Shown in pieces: positions 35,871-43,424 of a stretch of 64,000 bases of DNA. This DNA comes from Pseudoalteromonas sp. 0303 (GTDB taxonomy: Bacteria > Pseudomonadota > Gammaproteobacteria > Enterobacterales > Alteromonadaceae): assembly GCF_013349995.1 (NCBI RefSeq), contig NZ_JABVXF010000010.1:59965-123964 (forward strand), given 5' to 3'. The notes beneath the pieces were generated by a model. It made no database searches. It was not told the origin of the DNA and saw only the letters and a list, made by a program, of their open reading frames with translations. The position numbers and the translations under genes are program-made. Positions within the stretch are counted from its first letter, which is position 1; every line of letters begins with the position of its first letter.

Positions 35871-37537
35871 TGCGATTATTATGTTGTTTATTGCTAATCG
35901 CGGCAGCGCCGCTTTGGGCTGCCACCCAGCTACAGGCAAGTGTTGATAAAAACCCTGTCCTTGCCGGTGAGTTTTTTGTTTTAACCATCTCAGCAGACGA
36001 CTCTATTAACAGCGAACAACCAGACACTTCGGTGCTATTAAAAGACTTTGTTGTTGGGCCGACCAGTGTTAGCTCGCGCACTAATATTATTAATGGTGAA
36101 ATCAGTAAGCAAACTAACTGGTCTGTAAAGCTGATGACCCGCAAAGAAGGCACTTATACCATCCCTGCCTTTACTGTAGCTGGTGTCAGTTCAAGACCCA
36201 TTGAGCTAACGGTAGCTAAGCGCAGTCAAACCTCAGAGCAAAATAAAGAAGCATTCATTAAAACAAGCATCAAGCCAACTAGCTTATACGTGCAAGAAGC
36301 CGGTGTTTATACGGTTAAATTGTATTTAGACAACAACAAAGAATTGCTTGATGGCAACTTAACTACGCCAGAAATGGAAAACGCTGAGCTAACCCCAATT
36401 AACAAGCAATCTGAAGACTATGAGTTAATTGATGGCAAACGCTATTTAGTGATCACCCGTGAGTACTTAGTGCAGCCACAAAAAAGTGGCGTAAATACTA
36501 TTACGGCACCTGTGTTCAACGGCCGTATTCGTCAAAACTATCGCCAAATGGCTGTGTCAGCGATGGGCGAAGATGTTGATGTTGAAATCAAGCCAATTCC
36601 AGATAACTACACAGGTGCATGGCTACCAAGTGAACTGGTTAACCTTGATGAGCAATGGCAACCAAAAGACGACACCGTTGAAGTTGGCACGCCAATCACT
36701 CGAACTATCACCTTAACCGCATTGGGGGTTACTAAAGAGCAACTTCCTGATATCGATATGCCGCAGGTGCAAGGTTTTAGAAGTTACCCTGATGAAAAAG
36801 AGAGTAATCATCTGGTACGTGATGGCCGCGTTATTTCACAGCAAACTGCTTCTTATGCTTTATTACCGCAAACACCGGGCACTTACACATTGCCTGAAAT
36901 AAAGCTGCCTTGGTTTAATACTAAAATCAATCGTATTAGCTATGCGACCATACCTGCACGCACACTAACGGTAGTACCAAGTACAAATCCACTCACACCA
37001 ACAGCTCCTGCTATCGTAGAGCCGCAAACCGCAAGCTCTAATGAGCTGAGTGATACGCCAACTAATGAGCTGAGTGATACGCCAACTAATGTACAAACCG
37101 TTACGCAAGTCACGGCCCCTGTGTGGCTTATTATCGTGGCAATTGTCGGCTATGGGCTTTGGTTAATCACCTTAGTGCTTTACATTAAAAAGCGCCCTCA
37201 ACAGTCGACAGCGGAGCCATTACCTACCAGTGATTCATCAGTATCGTTGAATGAGCTTAAGCAGTTTGCAAAGCAAAACAACAGCTCAGGGTTTTATAAC
37301 GCATTGAACCTTTATGCAAAAAAGCAGACAGGTAAAAATGCAGCTTCCATCGAGTGTTTACTAGCATCGCTGAAAAATACACAACTTAATGATGAAATTG
37401 CTAAATTACGCACTAAACTTTATAGTTCAGCAGATGAACAGGTTGATTTAAGTTTAATCGTCAGCTTACTAAGCCAAGCAACAAACCAAACGAAATCGAC
37501 AAGTAATGATACTGAATTAAAAAATCTTTACGATTAA
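35864..37537 (+). CDS. BatD-type protein
   Basis: 557 residues. A signal peptide (MVMRLLCCLLLIAAAPLWAA) leads to a periplasmic part with Ig-like beta domains (about 20-410; FFVLTISADDS, RKEGTYTIPAFTVAG, QKSGVNTITAPVF) and a membrane helix at about 420-440, then a cytoplasmic tail. BatD is the large periplasmic component of the Bat operon. The gene overlaps the fusion gene by seven bases (or one, if the second ATG is used). A perfect 24-base duplication in the linker before the helix duplicates NELSDTPT. A strong terminator follows. Confidence 0.88.
   Translation: MVMRLLCCLLLIAAAPLWAATQLQASVDKNPVLAGEFFVLTISADDSINSEQPDTSVLLKDFVVGPTSVSSRTNIINGEISKQTNWSVKLMTRKEGTYTIPAFTVAGVSSRPIELTVAKRSQTSEQNKEAFIKTSIKPTSLYVQEAGVYTVKLYLDNNKELLDGNLTTPEMENAELTPINKQSEDYELIDGKRYLVITREYLVQPQKSGVNTITAPVFNGRIRQNYRQMAVSAMGEDVDVEIKPIPDNYTGAWLPSELVNLDEQWQPKDDTVEVGTPITRTITLTALGVTKEQLPDIDMPQVQGFRSYPDEKESNHLVRDGRVISQQTASYALLPQTPGTYTLPEIKLPWFNTKINRISYATIPARTLTVVPSTNPLTPTAPAIVEPQTASSNELSDTPTNELSDTPTNVQTVTQVTAPVWLIIVAIVGYGLWLITLVLYIKKRPQQSTAEPLPTSDSSVSLNELKQFAKQNNSSGFYNALNLYAKKQTGKNAASIECLLASLKNTQLNDEIAKLRTKLYSSADEQVDLSLIVSLLSQATNQTKSTSNDTELKNLYD
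37040..37087 (+). repeat. perfect 24-bp tandem duplication within batD
   Basis: The 24-base unit (AATGAGCTGAGTGATACGCC plus AACT) occurs at 37040-37063 and again, identical, at 37064-37087, and keeps the reading frame. It encodes NELSDTPT twice in the linker before the membrane helix. Identity at every base suggests a recent slippage event. Confidence 0.9.
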
Positions 37538-37561
37538 CTATTAACCTAATAGGTTGAATAT

Positions 37562-37592
37562 AAACGGCTAATCTTGAATTAGCCGTTTTTTT
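37562..37592 (+). terminator. terminator of the Bat-type operon
   Basis: AAACGGCTAAT (37562-37572) pairs with ATTAGCCGTTT (37578-37588) around CTTGA, followed by further T. It closes the six-gene operon before the sigma factor. Confidence 0.9.
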
Positions 37593-37648
37593 AAGAAAAA
37601 AATAATAATCTCAGAAAGTTTTTTTCTGATAGGCAGGTCTTAGTTACT

Positions 37649-38164
37649 ATGACAGAAAAACAAAAGCGATATGAAGCGCTGGTTCATGTCTACCACAGTG
37701 AGCTTTTTCGCTTTGCGTATTGGTTGTGTCGTGATCAGAACATTGCTGAAGACTTAGTGCAGGAAACCTTCCTGAGGGCTTGGCGTGCCTTGGATTCACT
37801 GCAAGATCAACAAGCAGTCAAACCTTGGCTGTTAACTATTTTGCGTCGTGAGAATGCACGCCGCTTTGAACGTAAACAATTTGATTACGCCGATGTTGAA
37901 AACGACACCCTTGTGGATGAACAAAGTACAACCCTTGATGCTGAAATGGAACAAACAGTGATTCAACGACAAATAGGAAAGTTATCACAAGAGTATCGAG
38001 AGCCATTGCTATTACAAGTAGTAATGGGTTGCTCTGGCGATGAAATCGCCCAGATCCTCGATTTAAATAAAAATACTGTCATGACACGACTTTTCCGTGC
38101 CAGAAACCAGCTTAAAGAGGCTTTAAGCAGTGATGATGATCAACTTAGAGGAGCATCAAATTAA
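37649..38164 (+). CDS. ECF-type RNA polymerase sigma factor
   Basis: 171 residues. Region 2 (about 10-75) contains FRFAYWLCRDQNIAEDLVQETFLRAW, region 4 (about 110-165) contains YREPLLLQVVMGCSGDEIAQIL and NTVMTRLFRARNQL. It should direct RNA polymerase to a small regulon. The downstream gene overlaps by one base (TAATG) and encodes a single-pass membrane protein, the usual place for an anti-sigma factor. I cannot identify its promoter consensus in this window. Confidence 0.9.
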   Translation: MTEKQKRYEALVHVYHSELFRFAYWLCRDQNIAEDLVQETFLRAWRALDSLQDQQAVKPWLLTILRRENARRFERKQFDYADVENDTLVDEQSTTLDAEMEQTVIQRQIGKLSQEYREPLLLQVVMGCSGDEIAQILDLNKNTVMTRLFRARNQLKEALSSDDDQLRGASN

Positions 38165-38910
38165 TGGATGAACTCGAGTTTCGCCGCCGCATCCTCGCCG
38201 AGCCAAGCACTATTGATAAGGAACTTGAAGCGTTTGCCGAGCAGGACACAGATAAACAGGCGTTTATCGATGATGTACGTGCCTTTGAGGATGAACTAAG
38301 CAAAACGCTAAACATCCCCGTGCCTGAAAATTTAGCAAAGCGAATTATTGATAATACCTATGCTGAAGAAGAGAACGCTGAAAAGCCGCTAGACACCATT
38401 ATTGAGGCTAAGTCGCGCTTTGCCTTTAATCGCTTGTATTTAGCCGCTGCAGCGTCGTTTTTAGTGGCAATTAGTGTGTTCTTTGTCACTAACAAACAAC
38501 ATACGTTATACAGCGTGGGTGAGCATGCCTTTGCGCACCTATACCATGAGATAGGCTCGCTAGATAAACATGAAGCGATAGACCTTGCCTATGTGAACGA
38601 AAAGTTTGCCACCATTGGCGGACACTTAGATGAGCTACCAGGTAAAGTAACCTATTTAATGTTTTGTGACTTTCAAGGCAAAAAAGGCCTGCACTTGGTA
38701 TTTGAATCTGATTTTGGCCCGATGACGGTATTCATTGTCCCTTCTGACGAGCAACCATTTGGCACCGGCTCTGATGATTTCAATGATGAGCGTTTCGCTG
38801 GCCACATCAACCGTGGTGAGCGAGCGGATACTATCTTAATAGCGAGTATTGGCGCTCCACTTGATAGCTACAACAGTATGATCAATGACGCCATTCGCTG
38901 GCTGCATTAA
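38164..38910 (+). CDS. DUF3379-type membrane protein, putative anti-sigma factor
   Basis: 248 residues. A soluble N-terminal part (about 1-90; MDELEFRRRILAEPSTIDKE, VPENLAKRIIDNT) precedes one membrane helix (about 94-112) and a periplasmic domain (LYSVGEHAFAHLYHEIGSLD, VTYLMFCDFQGKKGLHLVFE). The layout and the one-base overlap with the ECF sigma gene suggest that the N-terminal part holds the sigma factor at the membrane. No zinc-finger (HxxxCxxC) motif is present, so this is not the ZAS type. The signal sensed is unknown. Confidence 0.75.
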   Translation: MDELEFRRRILAEPSTIDKELEAFAEQDTDKQAFIDDVRAFEDELSKTLNIPVPENLAKRIIDNTYAEEENAEKPLDTIIEAKSRFAFNRLYLAAAASFLVAISVFFVTNKQHTLYSVGEHAFAHLYHEIGSLDKHEAIDLAYVNEKFATIGGHLDELPGKVTYLMFCDFQGKKGLHLVFESDFGPMTVFIVPSDEQPFGTGSDDFNDERFAGHINRGERADTILIASIGAPLDSYNSMINDAIRWLH

Positions 38911-38942
38911 TACCTACTCGTAGTAACACATATTACAGGCAT

Positions 38943-38971
38943 AAAAAAACCGCAGTCACTGCGGTTTTTTT
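38943..38971. terminator. bidirectional terminator between the sigma factor operon and the aminotransferase
   Basis: AAAAAAACCGCAG (38943-38955) pairs with CTGCGGTTTTTTT (38959-38971) around TCA. A-run and T-run at each end serve both strands. Confidence 0.92.
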
Positions 38972-38987
38972 ATCGCTATAAAGCAGG

Positions 38988-40178
38988 TTACTTACAGACG
39001 TCTGCTACTGCATTTGCAAAGTAATCAATGTTTGCATCACTGATACCAGCAACGTTTACACGGCTAGAACCCACAATGTAGATAGAGTACTCTTTTTGTA
39101 AGCGCTCGATTTGCTCTTTATTAATACCTAGGAATGAGAACATACCATTTTGACGGTCAATAAATGAGAAGTCTTGCTCAATGCCTTTCGCTGCTAAGCT
39201 TTCTTTGATTAAAGTACGTAAGCCATTAATGCGATTACGCATTTCATCAAGCTCGTCATGCCACATTTGCGTCAGCTCAGTGCTGCCTAAAATCGTGCTA
39301 ACAATATCAGCACCATGTGCAGGCGGCATTGAATAGATGCTACGTACAACGCTTAGTAATACAGAGTTAGAAATATCAGCAGTCGCTGCATCTTTAGCAA
39401 TGATTGAACATGCACCGATACGCTCGCGGTATAAACCGAAATTTTTCGAACAAGAAGAACAGATGATTAACTCATCTACCGCTGCTGCTAATTTACGAAG
39501 ACCCGCTGCGTCTTCTTCAAGGCTTGAACCAAAACCTTGGTAAGCAATATCAACCAGTGGCGTGAAACCAACTTCAACAGCAAGATCAGCAACGGTACTC
39601 CATTGCTCAGCATTTAAATCCATACCGCTTGGGTTGTGACAACATGCGTGGAATAACACAACATCACCTTTAGGCACTTGCTTAAGGGTATTAATCATGT
39701 CATCAAATAAAAGGTCTTTATTTTCGTAATCATAGTAAGGGTATTCTTTTACTGTTAAGCCCGCCGCTTCAAATAAGCTGATGTGGTTTGCCCACGTTGG
39801 CGTAGTTACCCATACCGTCGCATCTTTGTTGCAACGCTTGATGAATTCAGCTGCAACACGTAATGCACCTGTACCACCTGGTGCTTGTGCAGTGCGAACA
39901 CGGTTAGCTAAAAGTGCTGGATGCTCACCCAGTAATAAGTTTTCCATTTTTTGACAGTAATCTAGGTTACCTGCCAAGCCAATGTACGATTTACTGGTTT
40001 CGTTTTCTAAACGAAACGCTTCCGCTTTTTTAACCGCTTTTAATACCGGCGTATCGCCTTGCTCATCCTTATAAACACCTACACCCAAATCGATTTTCTT
40101 TGGGTTTGTATCTTGTTTAAAGGCCGCCATTAGGCCAAGAATAGGATCTGTTGGTAATGGTTTTAATTCTGAGAACAT
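38988..40178 (-). CDS. class I aspartate / aromatic amino acid aminotransferase (AspC/TyrB type)
   Basis: 396 residues, exactly the length of E. coli AspC. PLP is bound by K245 in SSCSKNFGLYRERIG; D210 and Y213 (PLVDIAYQGFG) hold the ring, and the substrate carboxylate arginine is near the C-terminus. The start MFSELKPLPTDPILGLMAAF and the block LGVGVYKDEQGDTPVL are typical. It transaminates aspartate or aromatic amino acids with 2-oxoglutarate. AspC and TyrB are hard to separate by eye, so I give no symbol. Monocistronic. Confidence 0.92.
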   Translation of the reverse strand: MFSELKPLPTDPILGLMAAFKQDTNPKKIDLGVGVYKDEQGDTPVLKAVKKAEAFRLENETSKSYIGLAGNLDYCQKMENLLLGEHPALLANRVRTAQAPGGTGALRVAAEFIKRCNKDATVWVTTPTWANHISLFEAAGLTVKEYPYYDYENKDLLFDDMINTLKQVPKGDVVLFHACCHNPSGMDLNAEQWSTVADLAVEVGFTPLVDIAYQGFGSSLEEDAAGLRKLAAAVDELIICSSCSKNFGLYRERIGACSIIAKDAATADISNSVLLSVVRSIYSMPPAHGADIVSTILGSTELTQMWHDELDEMRNRINGLRTLIKESLAAKGIEQDFSFIDRQNGMFSFLGINKEQIERLQKEYSIYIVGSSRVNVAGISDANIDYFANAVADVCK

Positions 40179-40251
40179 TGACTATCTCTTTTTATAGGGG
40201 TTAGCGTTGCCACTAGCTTAACATAAAAACCCAGCCTGATTACTAGTTAAA

Positions 40252-40911
40252 TTAGACCAAGAGTTGAGGAATTTTAATACAACAAGCCACAAGTAATGCA
40301 AGGGTTTGCTGATCAAAGAAATCATTATTAAATGCTTCTGCATCTATAATACCTAAGCATTCATTTTTGTCTGATAATAATGGTAAACAAGTCTCAGCTT
40401 TCACCTTAGGATCGCAAGTATAATACTCACCACCTTGTGCGAGGTAATCGGCTACGTTATTGATCACACGCCCTTGCTTAGAAAGTGCAACTTGAACATT
40501 GTTACTACCTTTAGCAAATGCTTCAGTTAGCGGGAATAATGGACGGCTCGGTGCACCATGATAAACCAGCTTTAATAACTGAGAACCTTCATTAGTCTCT
40601 GTCGCTTGATAAATACCAAACCAATCAACTTGAGTTTGGGCAACAACAAAATCGATAATTTGTTGAAGCTTAGCCAGTTTTTCAGTATTGGTAGCATCAT
40701 CGGCAACATAATCATTTAATTTGAATGGTTCATCTTGTAAGTAGCCAAACAAGCTACACGCACCACCCTCGCCTAGCTCAGGAATTTGATACTCCCAACG
40801 CACTGCTGGTAAAGCTGACTCTGCAAGATAATGTTCAAGGTTTGATAATTGCTCAGCAACCAAATTTTCTGGTAATTTAAGCTGAGCTGTCGATAAGTAG
40901 TTAGAAATCAT
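40252..40911 (-). CDS. GAF domain-containing protein
   Basis: 219 residues with a helical N-terminal extension (about 1-80) and a GAF domain (about 83-215; VDWFGIYQA, VINNVADYLAQGG, CLPLLSDKNECLGIIDAEAF). Cysteines C166, C175 and C185 fall where free-methionine-(R)-sulfoxide reductases of the GAF type carry theirs (YYTCDP and ETCLPL compare with CD..SEIV.P), so a redox role is possible, but the N-terminal part is unlike those small enzymes. It lies 45 bases downstream of the response regulator gene and may be cotranscribed. Confidence 0.7.
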   Translation of the reverse strand: MISNYLSTAQLKLPENLVAEQLSNLEHYLAESALPAVRWEYQIPELGEGGACSLFGYLQDEPFKLNDYVADDATNTEKLAKLQQIIDFVVAQTQVDWFGIYQATETNEGSQLLKLVYHGAPSRPLFPLTEAFAKGSNNVQVALSKQGRVINNVADYLAQGGEYYTCDPKVKAETCLPLLSDKNECLGIIDAEAFNNDFFDQQTLALLVACCIKIPQLLV

Positions 40912-40956
40912 TTAGCCATCCAAACATCTATAATGCCAGAATGATAACATGCGATT

Positions 40957-42630
40957 TTAGTGTGAGCTAGTACTGCTTGCTGTTAATTGATAATAAATTT
41001 CGACTTGGTTGCCTGCACTATTGAAGGTCACTTTTGAGGCTACTTCCCCAAGTAAGCACAAGCCTCTGCCATGCTCTCTTACAAGGCTTTGTTGGTTTGC
41101 CAGATCTTTACTAAAACCATTTCCTGAGTCGCAAATAGTAAAATATAAAGCAAGTTCTTCCGGGCAATAACGAATATCAATAATGATTAAGGCATCAGTT
41201 AAACCTGCAAGTGCCTCTTCACGTTGTTGATAATAAATTAAAAAGCCATCATCCTGATTTTTGACCTCTGAGTCGAGACCTAACACCCCATGATCTAAAG
41301 CGTTGTTATACGCCTCTGAGAGTATCAAAAAGATATTCGCGCGATGTGCATTTAACCCTGCTACTTTGCTTATTACATCAACAACTTCCAGCACCGGATC
41401 GGTACTTTTGATTTGTTTTGAATTTAAGCTCAATGAAAAATTAAAGGGTAACGCAGATAGCGGCTCTGATTTTTGCTCAGGCTCGCGCATTGGTAAGCAA
41501 TTTAATAATACGAGGCTCAAGTCGTCTTGTTGTTTACTACCACGGGCAAATTTATTGACTCGTTCAAGTACTTGCTCAGTAGAAATAGCAGGTTTTGAGG
41601 CTAGCACTTTTTTAAAACGATGCTCACCAAAGTACTCGTCATGTGGGCTAGTCGTTTCAATAATACCATCGGTTGCCATGACAATACGGCATGTGTCTTC
41701 TACTTCAATATGAATAAGTGCACGTTCGAATTCATCTTCTTCTAAAATACCCAGTGCCATGTGCTGAGATTCAAGGGTACGAATGACCTCACCGCTTTGA
41801 TTGATAATATAGGTATCGGGTAAGCCACCTAACCATGCCGAGATACTTTTTCCGGTACTGCTAAGCTCTATGATGGTTGCAGCACAAAACATGTGACCTG
41901 GTAATAACTTACCCAATACGGAATTAATTTCTGCGGCAATATCACTCACCGACATGCCCTTACTCACCATAGTATAAAATACTCTTGAAGCAGGCAGTGC
42001 ACCGACTGCAGCAGCTAAACCATGACCAGTAAAGTCACCAAGCATGCAATATAAGCTACCTAATGGGCTTTGTGCGACCAAAAACATATCGCCATTAAAC
42101 ATAGCCGCAGGCGATAAATGAAAATCTAAATGCTTAGGAAAAGATTGTTGGTTCTCTAGCGCATTATTAAAAATATGTTCGACAATTTCATGTTCGCGTT
42201 CGACTTGATTTTGATGATATTCAAGTTGTAGATTTTGCTCTCGTGCCTTTTGACTTAAATTTCTGATCCGGCTGTGCGCTTTAATTTTCGCGTTAAGAAT
42301 CACTTCTTGAAACGGCTTATGTAAAAAGTCATCGCCGCCAACCGCTAAGCAACGCTCAAAACTCGCTTCGTCTTCTAAAGAGGTAATAAAAATAATCGGC
42401 AAATAGACTTGGCTAAAGCGCTCTTTGATGATAGCAGCGGTTTCAAAGCCGTCCATCACAGGCATAATGACATCGAGTAACACAATATCAATGGTGTGTT
42501 CTTCGAGCAGGTTTAAAGCAACAAGACCGTTTTCAGCGCTATAAACACGGTAGCCCTGCTGCTCTAACATCACGGTTAATAAGCGACGATTTAAGGCAAG
42601 ATCGTCTACAACCAGAATATTAAGCATCAA
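40957..42630 (-). CDS. response regulator with PP2C phosphatase and RsbW-like kinase domains (partner-switching)
   Basis: 557 residues. The receiver domain (1-120) has DD at 9-10, phosphorylation site D53, T83 and K105. After a coiled linker, a PP2C/SpoIIE phosphatase follows (about 160-390; GDFTGHGLAA, MATDGIIETT), then a GHKL kinase domain (about 420-550; SEAYNNALDHG, DSGNGFS, EHGRGLCLL). Such proteins phosphorylate and dephosphorylate a STAS antagonist, here the gene just upstream with a four-base overlap. The pair resembles CrsR/CrsA of Shewanella and HsbR/HsbA of Pseudomonas, which control sigma S or flagellar anti-sigma factors. Confidence 0.9.
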   Translation of the reverse strand: MMLNILVVDDLALNRRLLTVMLEQQGYRVYSAENGLVALNLLEEHTIDIVLLDVIMPVMDGFETAAIIKERFSQVYLPIIFITSLEDEASFERCLAVGGDDFLHKPFQEVILNAKIKAHSRIRNLSQKAREQNLQLEYHQNQVEREHEIVEHIFNNALENQQSFPKHLDFHLSPAAMFNGDMFLVAQSPLGSLYCMLGDFTGHGLAAAVGALPASRVFYTMVSKGMSVSDIAAEINSVLGKLLPGHMFCAATIIELSSTGKSISAWLGGLPDTYIINQSGEVIRTLESQHMALGILEEDEFERALIHIEVEDTCRIVMATDGIIETTSPHDEYFGEHRFKKVLASKPAISTEQVLERVNKFARGSKQQDDLSLVLLNCLPMREPEQKSEPLSALPFNFSLSLNSKQIKSTDPVLEVVDVISKVAGLNAHRANIFLILSEAYNNALDHGVLGLDSEVKNQDDGFLIYYQQREEALAGLTDALIIIDIRYCPEELALYFTICDSGNGFSKDLANQQSLVREHGRGLCLLGEVASKVTFNSAGNQVEIYYQLTASSTSSH

Positions 42631-42932
42631 TCAATATCGAACTTTTTATCAAAACGTGATATTTGCAGGATTTTTTTCAGTTGCGGTTGGCAGTTACTGA
42701 TTTGAATTGTTTCAACTTTGCCTGTTAGGTTTTTTTTCATGTTCAGCAACATACCTAACGCTGAGCTGTCCATGTAATCTGTTTCTCTGAGATCTATAAC
42801 CACTTTATCGATATTGTCGTTGAGATCGGCGTACGCCTGACGAAAAGATTGCACCAAATTAAAATCAAATTTTCCTTTGATTTGTATGGTTAATATAGCG
42901 CCATCAGCAGAAGTGCTGCGCGTTAAACTCAT
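42627..42932 (-). CDS. STAS domain anti-sigma factor antagonist
   Basis: 101 residues, a single STAS domain. The phosphorylation loop YMDSSALGMLLNM has the DSS signature at 55-57, where the partner kinase modifies serine. When dephosphorylated it should bind an anti-sigma factor. It is the first gene of the two-gene unit and its stop overlaps the start of the REC-PP2C-kinase gene. The anti-sigma partner is not in this window. Confidence 0.9.
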   Translation of the reverse strand: MSLTRSTSADGAILTIQIKGKFDFNLVQSFRQAYADLNDNIDKVVIDLRETDYMDSSALGMLLNMKKNLTGKVETIQISNCQPQLKKILQISRFDKKFDID

Positions 42933-43065
42933 AATAAACTCCTAATAAACAAATCTTTCCTGATACTTAACTAAATATAACCGCTTAAAACAAATAAGCC
43001 AAAAATTAAAACACTTAGGATGAAATTTGTTATCATTTAGCCAAGCTTTTATAACGAGATCTACC

Positions 43066-43395
43066 ATGAGCGAAAATAATCTAGTTTATTCAACTGCTAC
43101 GGGTCGCATTGAGCAACCTAAAGAAAGCAAACCAAGCCAAGGTAAAATTTTTAAAGACGGCTTTTTACGCATTGAACGTCAAACTAAAGGGCGCAAAGGT
43201 AAAGGCGTGATGTTAGTTGTTGGTATCGACAGCGAGCAGCATGATTTAAAAAAATTAGCCAAAACTATTAAAAGTAAAATGGGCCAAGGTGGTGCAGTAA
43301 AAGACGGTATCATCGAAGTTCAAGGTGATGACAGAGATAAGCTAAAAGCGATTCTCGAAGGACTAAAATTTAAAGTTAAAATTGCAGGGGGCTAA
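43066..43395 (+). CDS. yciH: SUI1/eIF1-like translation factor YciH
   Basis: 109 residues from the ATG at 43066 (GAGAT upstream); the frame extends to 43027 without a ribosome site. The SUI1 core GFLRIERQTKGRKGKGVMLV and GGAVKDGIIEVQGDDRDKLK is complete. YciH resembles eukaryotic eIF1 and acts at initiation on the 30S subunit, mainly under stress. It is divergent from the STAS gene and ends within its own terminator hairpin. Confidence 0.93.
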   Translation: MSENNLVYSTATGRIEQPKESKPSQGKIFKDGFLRIERQTKGRKGKGVMLVVGIDSEQHDLKKLAKTIKSKMGQGGAVKDGIIEVQGDDRDKLKAILEGLKFKVKIAGG

Positions 43396-43411
43396 TCACC
43401 CCCTTATTTTT
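43387..43411 (+). terminator. terminator overlapping the yciH stop codon
   Basis: GGGGG (43387-43391) pairs with CCCCC (43399-43403); the loop CTAATCA contains the stop codon. TTATTTTTT follows. Confidence 0.75.
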
Positions 43412-43424
43412 TGATTTCTGTATT

